Origin: Nocardia cyriacigeorgica
GTDB taxonomy: Bacteria > Actinomycetota > Actinomycetes > Mycobacteriales > Mycobacteriaceae
NCBI RefSeq assembly: GCF_010858045.1
Contig: NZ_JAAGVC010000018.1
Location: 44,843-104,853, forward strand
DNA length: 60,011 bases
Reading direction: 5' to 3'
The position numbers and the translations under genes were made by a program. The notes below the pieces were generated by a model. It made no database searches. It saw nothing but the letters and a program-made list of their open reading frames with translations, and had not been told where the DNA came from. Positions 51,153 through 58,903 of this stretch are shown here, one piece after another (position 1 is the first letter of the stretch; every line of letters starts with the position of its first letter).

Positions 51153-52283
51153 ATGAGCAACCCGTCAGGCACTCGCGCGAGCGCGGCCGCCCTCGCGCGC
51201 CGTGCGGGTGCCGGCGTGGCGCGTGCGGGGCGGCAGACCTGGAAATTGGTGGCCAGGGTCGCGGTCAAGGCCTGGCAGGATTCGATCTTCGCCAAATCGG
51301 CGGCGGCGGCGTTCTGGCAGACGATGTCGCTGGCACCGTTGTTGCTCGGCGTTCTCGGCAGCCTCGGCTATGTGGGCGGATGGTTCGGCCCCGACACCGT
51401 CGAGATCGTCGAGTCCAAGATCCTCACCTTCAGCCGCGACCTGTTCAACCCGACGGTGGTGCACGACCTCATCGAACCCACGGTTCGCGATGTGCTCGGC
51501 CAGGGTCGCGCGGCGTTCGTCTCGGTGGGTTTCGTGCTCTCGCTGTGGGCAGGGTCCTCGGCCATGGCCACCTTCGTCGACGCGATCGTGGAGGCCCACG
51601 ACCAACAGGATGCCAGGCACCCGGTCTGGCAACGGATCTTCGCGCTGCTGCTGTATGTGCAGTTCCTGGTGGCGGCGGTGTTCATCCTGCCGCTGATCGC
51701 GCTGGGCCCGGTGCTGATCGGACGGGCCCTGCCCGACGGCTGGCGCGAGCCGGGGCTGCGGTTGATCGACGCGTTCTACTACCCGGGCGTCGGCCTGCTG
51801 TTGATCGTGGGCCTGACCACGCTGTACAAGCTGGCCCTGCACACCTCGCTGCCCTGGCACCGGCTCTTCGGCGGGGCGCTGGTGGCCGGCGTGTTCTTCA
51901 TGGCGGCCAGCGAGGGACTGCGCCGGTATCTGGGGTGGGTCACCCGCACGGGCGTCAGCTACGGCGCGCTGGCCACGCCGATCGCGTTCCTGCTGTTCAC
52001 GTTCTTCCTCGCCTTCGCCGTCATCGTCGGCGCGGAGTTCAACGCGACCGTGCAGGAGTTCTGGCCCGCGCGGGCCACCCGGGTGGAACAGGTGAAGGCC
52101 TGGCTGGCCGAGCAGGTCCGCGGCGAACCTGCCGAACCGGCGCCGGGAACCGTCGGCGCATCGGCCGGGATCGAACCGGCGTGGGCGCAGCAGCCGCCCG
52201 ATCCGGAACTACCCGACGGCCGGGCACGCGAGCAGCCTCCGCTGGACAGCGCGCAGCCCTCACGCACCGGGCCCGAACGCTGA
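51153..52283 (+). CDS. YihY/virulence factor BrkB family membrane protein (Rv2707 homologue)
   Basis: A 376-residue protein with six membrane helices. SIFAKSAAAAFWQTMSLAPLLLGVLGSLGYV, SLWAGSSAMATFVDAIVEAHDQQDARHPVWQRIFALLLYV, YYPGVGLLLIVGLTTLYKLAL and the long FLLFTFFLAFAVIVGAEFNATVQEF define the family. The C-terminal 80 residues are proline- and glutamate-rich. Function is unknown despite the old RNase BN name. ATG at 51153. Convergent with the DUF3039 gene; the order matches M. tuberculosis Rv2707-Rv2708c-Rv2709. Confidence 0.88.
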   Translation: MSNPSGTRASAAALARRAGAGVARAGRQTWKLVARVAVKAWQDSIFAKSAAAAFWQTMSLAPLLLGVLGSLGYVGGWFGPDTVEIVESKILTFSRDLFNPTVVHDLIEPTVRDVLGQGRAAFVSVGFVLSLWAGSSAMATFVDAIVEAHDQQDARHPVWQRIFALLLYVQFLVAAVFILPLIALGPVLIGRALPDGWREPGLRLIDAFYYPGVGLLLIVGLTTLYKLALHTSLPWHRLFGGALVAGVFFMAASEGLRRYLGWVTRTGVSYGALATPIAFLLFTFFLAFAVIVGAEFNATVQEFWPARATRVEQVKAWLAEQVRGEPAEPAPGTVGASAGIEPAWAQQPPDPELPDGRAREQPPLDSAQPSRTGPER

Positions 52284-52313
52284 CCGGACCGCAGGTGCGG
52301 GGTGCGATGGCGG

Positions 52314-52559
52314 TCAGTCGCCCTTACGCAGCTGCTCGTAGACCTTCTTGCATTCCGGGCACACCGGCGAGCCGGGCTTCGGCGAACGGGTCACCGGGAA
52401 CACCTCACCGCACAGCGCGACGACATGGGTGCCCATGACCGCGCTTTCGGCGATCTTGTCCTTCTTCACGTAGTGGAAGAACTTGGGGGTGTCATCGCCG
52501 GTCGACTCGTCGGTAGTCGTATCGGGGCGAACCAGAGTGTCGGTACTCACGCCTTCCAT
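52314..52559 (-). CDS. DUF3039 family protein (Rv2708c homologue)
   Basis: An 81-residue protein, highly conserved in actinobacteria: FFHYVKKDKIAESAVMGTHVVALCGEVFPVTRSPKPGSPVCPECKKVYEQL. The single cysteine in ALCGE plus CPEC form a probable zinc site with His. Function unknown. ATG at 52559 is chosen; GTG at 52550 is a close alternative. Divergent from the DUF3099 gene, 74 bases apart. Confidence 0.92.
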   Translation of the reverse strand: MEGVSTDTLVRPDTTTDESTGDDTPKFFHYVKKDKIAESAVMGTHVVALCGEVFPVTRSPKPGSPVCPECKKVYEQLRKGD

Positions 52560-52633
52560 GATGCCGCATCCCGTCGCAGGCGTCGTGACCACCGGGTGTG
52601 CGCCCCGCTGCGGACAGTGGAAGACTCGGGGGT

Positions 52634-53047
52634 ATGCAGCAGCACGGCGATTCTTCCGACGAGAGCGTCGGCCGTGACGACCCGACCGGCGCGCCGATGC
52701 CGCCCCGGCCCCGCCGTTCTGCCGGCTACTTCCCCGGAGACGACAAACATCCGGTCCTGATCACCGAGGCCGCCCCGTCGCTCGAGGATCAGCACCGCGC
52801 CAGAGTCCGCCGGTATCTGACGATCATGTCCTTCCGCATTCCGGCGCTGATCCTGGCGGCGATCGCCTACAGCGCCTTCAGCAATGCGCTGATCTCGATC
52901 CTGATCATCGTCGCCTCGATTCCACTGCCGTGGATCGCGGTCCTGATCGCCAACGACCGCCCGCCGCGGGACAAGAACGAGCCGAGCCGCTGGGATCGGC
53001 CACGTCCGGCGCTGGAATCGCGACCGCACAACGCCATCGACGGCTGA
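52634..53047 (+). CDS. DUF3099 membrane protein (Rv2709 homologue)
   Basis: A 137-residue protein with two helices (LTIMSFRIPALILAAIAYSAF and ALISILIIVASIPLPWIAVLIAN). A conserved leading block is HPVLITEAAPSLEDQHRARVRRYL. Function unknown. ATG at 52634. In M. tuberculosis it lies directly before sigB; here a methyltransferase gene intervenes. Confidence 0.87.
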   Translation: MQQHGDSSDESVGRDDPTGAPMPPRPRRSAGYFPGDDKHPVLITEAAPSLEDQHRARVRRYLTIMSFRIPALILAAIAYSAFSNALISILIIVASIPLPWIAVLIANDRPPRDKNEPSRWDRPRPALESRPHNAIDG

Positions 53048-53112
53048 GCCGGGCACCCGGCCGCGCGGGTAGTGGCGGCCGCCACCACCAGGCGCGGTGG
53101 CAGAGTACCGAT

Positions 53113-54633
53113 GTGCCTACGAATCGTTCGACCACCACGGGATCGCTGCTGACCGCCCTGTGCCCGGCCCTGCGCACCGCGCTGATCCGGGTCGGCTACG
53201 ACGCCGACACCTTGCTGGAGGCCCTCGGCCACGACGCACACGCCGCCCTCGGCCGCTCCGAACCGGTGCCGGTACGCCGCGCCGCGCGGACGGCCGGTGA
53301 GCTCGGCACGCTGATCCGCCTGCTGCTGCTCGGTGACGCGCTGCCCGAGGCCGAGGTCGCCGCCGCGCTGGCGCCGGTCGAGCTCGATCAGGCGGTGGCG
53401 GCGGGCCTGCTGGAACGCGACGGCGATCAGGTGCGTGCGGCCCTGGACCTGCGTCCGCTCGACACAGGTGCAGGCACCCGCTGGATTCTGTCCGACCTGG
53501 ACGATTCGATGCGCAGGCGCACGCTCACCGCCGACCACGTCCTCGGTGTCGGCCATGCGTCGCTGTCGCTGCTGCGGGCCACGCCGACCGAGCCGGTGGG
53601 CTCGGTGCTGGATCTGGGCACCGGCTGTGGTGTGCAGGCCGTGCATGCCGCGTCCTATGCGGGCCGCGTCACCGCCACCGACGTCAACCGGCGGGCGCTG
53701 TGGCTGGCCGAGGCCACCGCCGCGCTCAACGAGCTGGACGTGGAGCTGCTGGCGGGTTCCTGGTTCGAGCCGGTGGCCGGGCGCCGATTCGACCAGGTGG
53801 TGGCCAATCCCCCGTTCGTGGTCGGCCCGGCCCGCGTCGAACACACCTACCGTGATTCCGGCCTCGCCCTCGACGGCGCCAGCGAGCTGGTGATCTCTCA
53901 GGCACCGCAGCTGCTCGCGCCGGGCGGCACCGCGGCGATGCTGGCGGCCTGGGTGCATATCGACGGCGAGGATTGGCGCCAGCGCGTCTCCTCCTGGCTG
54001 CCCGCGCACGGTGTCGACGCGTGGGTGGTGCAGCGCGATGTCGCCGATCCCGCCCTCTACGTGGGCACCTGGCTGCGCGACGCGGGTCTGGACCCGCGCG
54101 ATCAGCACGCCCAGCAGCGCGCCGAACAGTGGCTGGAAGCCTTCACCGCCGCCGAGGTCGAGGGCATCGGATTCGGATTCGTCTACCTGCGTGCCATCGA
54201 CGGCCCCACCGAGTTGCTCGCCGAGGACCTCACCCACGGGTTCGATGACCCGCTGGGCGCGGAAGCGACCCGCTACTTCGAACGTTCGGCCTGGTTGCGC
54301 GCCGTCGCCGCCGACAACGACCTCGCCTGGTCGGCCCGCTTCCGGGTCGACCCCGCGACCGCACTGGAGCGGGTCTATCTGCCCGGGCCACAGGGCTGGG
54401 AGCAGCGGGTGGCACGGCTGCATCGCGGTGACGGCCCGCGCTGGCAGCACGAAGTGGACGAGACCACGATCTCCCTGGTCGCGGGAATGCGACCGGACGG
54501 TCTGCCGTTGCATGAATTGATCGAGCTGCTCGCCATCGCTCACGGATCCGACACCGTCACGCCCGAGTTCGCGGCGGAGGCCCTCGCAGTGGTGGCCGGA
54601 CTGGTACGCCACGGGCTGATCCTTCCCGGGTAG
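53113..54633 (+). CDS. N5-glutamine/RNA methyltransferase-like protein with N-terminal DUF7059-like domain
   Basis: A 506-residue protein. Residues 1-160 are helical and unlike known catalytic domains. The methyltransferase domain follows: VLDLGTGCGVQAVHAASYAGRVTATDVNRRAL (SAM site, about residue 160) and FDQVVANPPFVVG, whose NPPF is typical of N-methylation of amides or adenine (PrmC, RlmG, RsmC-like). A further 200 residues follow, with unclear role. GTG at 53113 gives the normal start; an ATG at 53111 is out of frame. Located between the DUF3099 gene and sigB. Confidence 0.85.
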   Translation: MPTNRSTTTGSLLTALCPALRTALIRVGYDADTLLEALGHDAHAALGRSEPVPVRRAARTAGELGTLIRLLLLGDALPEAEVAAALAPVELDQAVAAGLLERDGDQVRAALDLRPLDTGAGTRWILSDLDDSMRRRTLTADHVLGVGHASLSLLRATPTEPVGSVLDLGTGCGVQAVHAASYAGRVTATDVNRRALWLAEATAALNELDVELLAGSWFEPVAGRRFDQVVANPPFVVGPARVEHTYRDSGLALDGASELVISQAPQLLAPGGTAAMLAAWVHIDGEDWRQRVSSWLPAHGVDAWVVQRDVADPALYVGTWLRDAGLDPRDQHAQQRAEQWLEAFTAAEVEGIGFGFVYLRAIDGPTELLAEDLTHGFDDPLGAEATRYFERSAWLRAVAADNDLAWSARFRVDPATALERVYLPGPQGWEQRVARLHRGDGPRWQHEVDETTISLVAGMRPDGLPLHELIELLAIAHGSDTVTPEFAAEALAVVAGLVRHGLILPG

Positions 54634-54755
54634 CGGGAGGCCCGGATCGGCCGACGCAGGGCATGGCCGTTCCCGTCGCGAGGTGTTCTCAGGAACTTCT
54701 CAGCAGAACGTGGCGAAAACCGCAGTTCAGAAGCGGTTTACCCGCGCCCGGTCAG

Positions 54756-54781
54756 GGAACTTTCCCTATGTCGGGTCCGTT
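54756..54781 (+). promoter_or_regulatory. ECF-type promoter of sigB
   Basis: GGAAC (54756-54760), 17 bases, CGTT (54778-54781), matching the -35 and -10 of SigE/SigH/SigR-type ECF promoters. Transcription would start about 54788, leaving a leader near 29 bases with GGAGG before the sigB ATG. In mycobacteria sigB is transcribed from such stress promoters. Confidence 0.7.
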
Positions 54782-54816
54782 GATCGGAGTGAGACACCAC
54801 CGACAGGAGGCAAGTC

Positions 54817-55785
54817 ATGACAAGCCCCGCCACCACTCGAGTGCGCGCCAGCGATTCGGACCTCGACGCCCAGAGCCCCGCCGCCGACCTGGTACGCGTG
54901 TACCTGAACGGGATCGGCCGTACGGCGCTGCTCACGGCGGCCGACGAGGTCGAGCTGGCCAAGCGCATCGAGGCGGGCCTCTATGCCCAGCACCTGCTGG
55001 AGACCGGCAAGCGATTGTCGGCTTCCCGCAAGCGCGATCTGGCCATCATCGTCCGCGAAGGCCAGGCCGCCCGCTCACATCTGCTGGAAGCCAACCTACG
55101 TCTGGTCGTGTCCCTCGCCAAGCGCTACACCGGGCGCGGGATGCCCCTGCTGGACCTCATCCAGGAAGGCAACCTCGGGCTGATCCGCGCGATGGAGAAG
55201 TTCGATTACGCCAAGGGCTTCAAGTTCTCCACCTACGCCACCTGGTGGATTCGCCAGGCCATCACCCGTGGCATGGCCGACCAGAGCCGCACCATCCGGC
55301 TTCCCGTCCACCTGGTCGAGCAGGTCAACAAGCTCGCCAGGATCAAGCGTGAACTGCACCAGCAGCTCGGCCGCGAGGCCACCGACGACGAGCTGGCCAA
55401 CGAATCGGGCATCCCGGTGGAGAAGATCGCCGATCTGCTCGACCACAGCCGCGATCCGGTGAGCCTGGACATGCCGGTCGGCAACGACGAGGAAGCACCG
55501 CTGGGCGATTTCATCGAGGATTCCGAGGCCACCTCCGCCGAAAGCGCCGTCATCGCCGGTCTGCTGCACCACGACGTCCGCAGCGTCCTGGCCACGCTGG
55601 ACGAGCGCGAACAGCAGGTGATCCGGTTGCGTTTCGGCCTCGACGACGGCCAGCCGCGCACCCTCGATCAGATCGGCAAGCTGTTCGGACTCTCGCGTGA
55701 GCGGGTCCGCCAGATAGAGCGCGAAGTGATGTCCAAGCTGCGCAAGGGCGAACGCGCCGACAGGCTGCGCGCCTACGCCAGCTGA
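54817..55785 (+). CDS. sigB: RNA polymerase sigma factor SigB
   Basis: A 322-residue sigma-70 factor lacking the long N-terminal region of SigA. DLVRVYLNGIGRTALLTAADEVELAKRIEAGLYA is region 1.2; region 2 includes LRLVVSLAKRYTGRGMPLLDLIQEGNLGLIRAMEKFDYAKGFKFSTYATWWIRQAITRGMADQSRTIRLP; region 4 ends with LDQIGKLFGLSRERVRQIEREVMSKLR. It is the primary-like, stress-induced sigma factor. ATG at 54817 has a strong GGAGG. An ECF-type promoter precedes it and a hairpin terminator follows. Confidence 0.95.
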   Translation: MTSPATTRVRASDSDLDAQSPAADLVRVYLNGIGRTALLTAADEVELAKRIEAGLYAQHLLETGKRLSASRKRDLAIIVREGQAARSHLLEANLRLVVSLAKRYTGRGMPLLDLIQEGNLGLIRAMEKFDYAKGFKFSTYATWWIRQAITRGMADQSRTIRLPVHLVEQVNKLARIKRELHQQLGREATDDELANESGIPVEKIADLLDHSRDPVSLDMPVGNDEEAPLGDFIEDSEATSAESAVIAGLLHHDVRSVLATLDEREQQVIRLRFGLDDGQPRTLDQIGKLFGLSRERVRQIEREVMSKLRKGERADRLRAYAS

Positions 55786-55790
55786 TCCGT

Positions 55791-55815
55791 CTCGTGCCGG
55801 TGTTCCCGGCACGAG
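55791..55815. terminator. Hairpin terminator downstream of sigB
   Basis: CTCGTGCCGG (55791-55800) and its exact complement (55806-55815) around TGTTC, six bases after the sigB stop. Confidence 0.75.
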
Positions 55816-56227
55816 CCATACTCGGTGACCCACGGTCACCTTCCCGACGCCGACCGGTGTCCGCACGTACCCGCCCCCTCCGGAGCGTGCGAGCCGGTCG
55901 GCGTAAGCGTCTGTGCGGGCGGCTATCCCAGCGCTGAGAACTCGCGCACGATGGCACTTTCATCCTCAACTCGCACCGATCGGTATTCAACGGCCGCGTC
56001 CGGTCAGGGGTCCGACGACTCCCAGCCGACGAGCCACGACACACGGTTCAGCGGTCCACACCCGCGGCGGCGGTGACAGATCGGCACGTCACCGCGCAGG
56101 CCCAGCCCTAGTGGTAGGCGACCCGGCGGGGGGGTGCAGGACGCGCCGTGGAGCCTCGTCGAACCGCCGGCCTGCCGCCGACGCCCGACCCGGGCGCCGG
56201 CAGTCCCGCACACGACGGGCATCGCGT
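55816..56227. other. Non-coding region between sigB and patA-like gene
   Basis: About 410 bases between the sigB terminator and the end of the acetyltransferase gene. Short frames cross it but none has good composition, ribosome site or homology I recognise. In M. tuberculosis ideR lies here; no ideR is visible. I see nothing else. Confidence 0.5.
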
Positions 56228-58903
56228 TCAACCGAGCCTGCGCGGGCCGGTATCGAAGCGGCTGGGCTGGGGACCGATTCGGGCTCGCGCGTACAGGATT
56301 TCGGCCGACGTCGGCGAAGCCAGCACCGGATCGAAATACAGCTCCCGCATCTCGGGCAGATCGTCGAACAGCGCCGAAATGCGTTGCGCCAATTCGACCA
56401 GCGCCGCCTTGTCCACCCGCGGGCTGGCCGGCGTTCCCGACAGCAGCGGGGCCGCGCGTGGCGCGTCGATCAGCGCCGCGGCCTCATCCGGTGACAACGG
56501 CAGCGCGCGATAGGCGCGGTCCCCCAGCATTTCGATGATCAACCCCGACAAGCCGAACTCGATCACCGAGCCGAACGACGGGTCGTCCTGCACCCGAAGC
56601 ACGCACCCCACTCCCTTGGTCGCCATCCGCTGAATGTGCAGTGCCGGATCTCCGCTGAGTGCAACGAGATCCGTATACGCCTGACGCACCGCCTCCGGCC
56701 GCCACAGATCCAACCGCACCCCGCTCAGATCGGGCCGTCGCCGCCAGGCGTCGCTGGTGGCCTTGGCGGCTACGGGATAGCCGAGTTCCTCCGCGGCCGC
56801 CACCGCGGCATCGGCATCGCGCACCTCACGGAACTCCACCACCGACATCCCGTAGCACTCCAGCAACGCCACTGTCTCCAGGTCGGTCAGGCGGCGTCCG
56901 CCGGACTCGGCCATCCACCCCGCGACCAGCTCGGTGGCGCGCACACTGTCGATACCGTCGGGCCGCACCACCGCCGACTGCGGGCGATCACGCCATTCCG
57001 CGTATCGGCGCACCCGCGCCAACGCCCGTGCGGCCCGCTCGGGGTCCGGATACGACGGGATCGAGCCGCGCACCGCCGAGGCACCCGCGCCCCGCACCGC
57101 CAGCAGATTCGGAATACCCTGCTCGGCGATGAACGTGGTCAGGATCGGTTTACCCGCCTCCGGCACGGCCTCCGACGCGGACCGGATCGCCGCGGCGAAC
57201 TCACCGGTCGGCAACGGGACCGGCGGGGCGAAGACCACGATCACCGAATCCACGTCCGCGCTACGCAATTGGGCGAGCACCGCGTCGAAATATTCGCCAG
57301 GGGTGGCCTGCGGACCCAGATCCACCGGCTCACCGGCCACCAGACCCTCACCACGGGCGGCATCCACGGCCAGCCAGCCGAGCGCCGCGCTGTTGCCGAT
57401 CACGGCCAACCGGGAACCCTCGGGGAGTGGCTGATAGCCGAGCAGCGCGGCGCAGTCGAACAACTCCGAAATAGAGTCGACCTGCACGATTCCGGCCTGC
57501 GCGAACAGGTCCCGCACGATCGAACGGTCCATGTCACCGGCAGGCTGGGCACGTGCCGCCAGCCGGCCGCTGCTGACCGCGACGATCGGTTTGGTCCGTG
57601 CCACCCGGCGCGCGATCCGGGAGAACTTGCGTGGGTTACCGAAACTCTCCAGATACAGCAACACCACGTCGGTATCGGGGTCGGTGTCCCAGTACTGCAA
57701 CAGGTCGTTGCCGGACACGTCGGCACGGTTGCCCGCGGAGACGAACGTGGACAGCCCGAGATTGCGTGCCGCGGCCTCACCGAGAATCGCCGCCCCCAAG
57801 GGGCCGGACTGACAGAAGAATCCGATCCGTCCCCGTCCCGGCAACACCGGCGCCAACGTGGCGTTGAGCGCGATCGCGGGATCGGTGTTGGCGATGCCGA
57901 GCGCGCTCGGCCCCACCACCCGCATACCGTGGCCGCGAGCGGCCGCGACCAGCGCACGCTCCGCCTCCAGCCCCGCCTCGCCGGTCTCACCGAAGCCGGC
58001 GGTGAGCACCACCAAACCCTTGACGCCCTTGGCCATACAGTCGTCGAGCACCGATCCGATGGATTCCGCGGGCACCGCCACCACCGCAAGATCCACTTCA
58101 TCGGGGATTTCGCGCACCGTCGCGTAGGCGTGCACGCCCCGCACCGAACGACGGGCCGGATTCACCGGGAACACCGGACCCTGGAACGCTCCCGAGAGCA
58201 GGTTGGTCAGCACCGCGCCACCGACGCGCCCGGCGCTCGGCGTTGCGCCGATGACGGCGATGGAGCGCGGTGTCAGCAGGTTGCCCACACTGCGGGCCTC
58301 CGAAGCGCGTTCGCGCGCATCACGTACCGACAACAGCGCCTCGGTCGGGTCGATCGCGAACTCCAGGTGCAGCACCGAACCGTCCCTGCTGCGCTCCACC
58401 TGATAGCCGGCCTCCCGGAACACCGTCACCATCACCGTGTTCTCGGCCAGCACCTCCGCGACGAATGTCTCGATCTCGTTCTCGGCGGCCGCGCCGGCCA
58501 GATGCTCGAGCAGAATCGAACCGAGACCGCGCCCCTGATGCCCATCGGCCACCACGAACGCGACCTCCGCGGCGCGCGGGCCGGTGCGGTCGAGCAGTTC
58601 GTAGCGCCCGACCGCGATGATCGACTCACCCAGCTCGGCCACCAGCCCGACCCGATTGTGATGATCGACATGGGTGGAGCGGTACAGGTCTTTCGGCGAG
58701 ATCCGCGGGTAGGGCCCGAAATAGCGCAGGTACCTGGTGCGATCCGATAGCGCGGCATGGAATTGCTGCAGCCGTTCGGCGTCGTCGGGTGTGATCGGGC
58801 GCAGCCGCACCACACCGCCGTCGGAGGCCAGCACATCGGCGAACCAGTGCTGCGGCGGTGGTGGCGGCACCGCGGGGGTGTCCGGGGTGTCGATCTCAGT
58901 CAC
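56228..58903 (-). CDS. PatA-like protein lysine acetyltransferase (GNAT plus inactive NDP-forming acyl-CoA synthetase)
   Basis: An 891-residue protein. Residues 30-190 form a GNAT domain (LRPITPDDAERLQQFHAALSDRTRYLRYF, FVVADGHQGRGLGSILLEHLA). Residues 215-890 resemble an ADP-forming acetyl-CoA synthetase: a CoA-binding part (TPRSIAVIGATPSAGRVGGAVLTNLL, FFCQSGPLGAAILGEAA) and an ATP-grasp part. The catalytic His of the usual SHTGALAG loop is lost (ARAQPAGDMDRS), and the HKSD loop has become WRRRPDLSGV, so the synthetase part is probably regulatory, as in Pat enzymes that silence acetyl-CoA synthetase by acetylation. GTG at 58903 overlaps the acuC end. Confidence 0.88.
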   Translation of the reverse strand: MTEIDTPDTPAVPPPPPQHWFADVLASDGGVVRLRPITPDDAERLQQFHAALSDRTRYLRYFGPYPRISPKDLYRSTHVDHHNRVGLVAELGESIIAVGRYELLDRTGPRAAEVAFVVADGHQGRGLGSILLEHLAGAAAENEIETFVAEVLAENTVMVTVFREAGYQVERSRDGSVLHLEFAIDPTEALLSVRDARERASEARSVGNLLTPRSIAVIGATPSAGRVGGAVLTNLLSGAFQGPVFPVNPARRSVRGVHAYATVREIPDEVDLAVVAVPAESIGSVLDDCMAKGVKGLVVLTAGFGETGEAGLEAERALVAAARGHGMRVVGPSALGIANTDPAIALNATLAPVLPGRGRIGFFCQSGPLGAAILGEAAARNLGLSTFVSAGNRADVSGNDLLQYWDTDPDTDVVLLYLESFGNPRKFSRIARRVARTKPIVAVSSGRLAARAQPAGDMDRSIVRDLFAQAGIVQVDSISELFDCAALLGYQPLPEGSRLAVIGNSAALGWLAVDAARGEGLVAGEPVDLGPQATPGEYFDAVLAQLRSADVDSVIVVFAPPVPLPTGEFAAAIRSASEAVPEAGKPILTTFIAEQGIPNLLAVRGAGASAVRGSIPSYPDPERAARALARVRRYAEWRDRPQSAVVRPDGIDSVRATELVAGWMAESGGRRLTDLETVALLECYGMSVVEFREVRDADAAVAAAEELGYPVAAKATSDAWRRRPDLSGVRLDLWRPEAVRQAYTDLVALSGDPALHIQRMATKGVGCVLRVQDDPSFGSVIEFGLSGLIIEMLGDRAYRALPLSPDEAAALIDAPRAAPLLSGTPASPRVDKAALVELAQRISALFDDLPEMRELYFDPVLASPTSAEILYARARIGPQPSRFDTGPRRLG

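Noticed and set aside
55825..56076. An 83-codon frame downstream of sigB
   Set aside because: Random-looking composition, no ribosome site and no recognised homologue.
56636..58750. A 704-codon open frame opposite the PatA-like gene
   Set aside because: His/Arg-rich antisense shadow.
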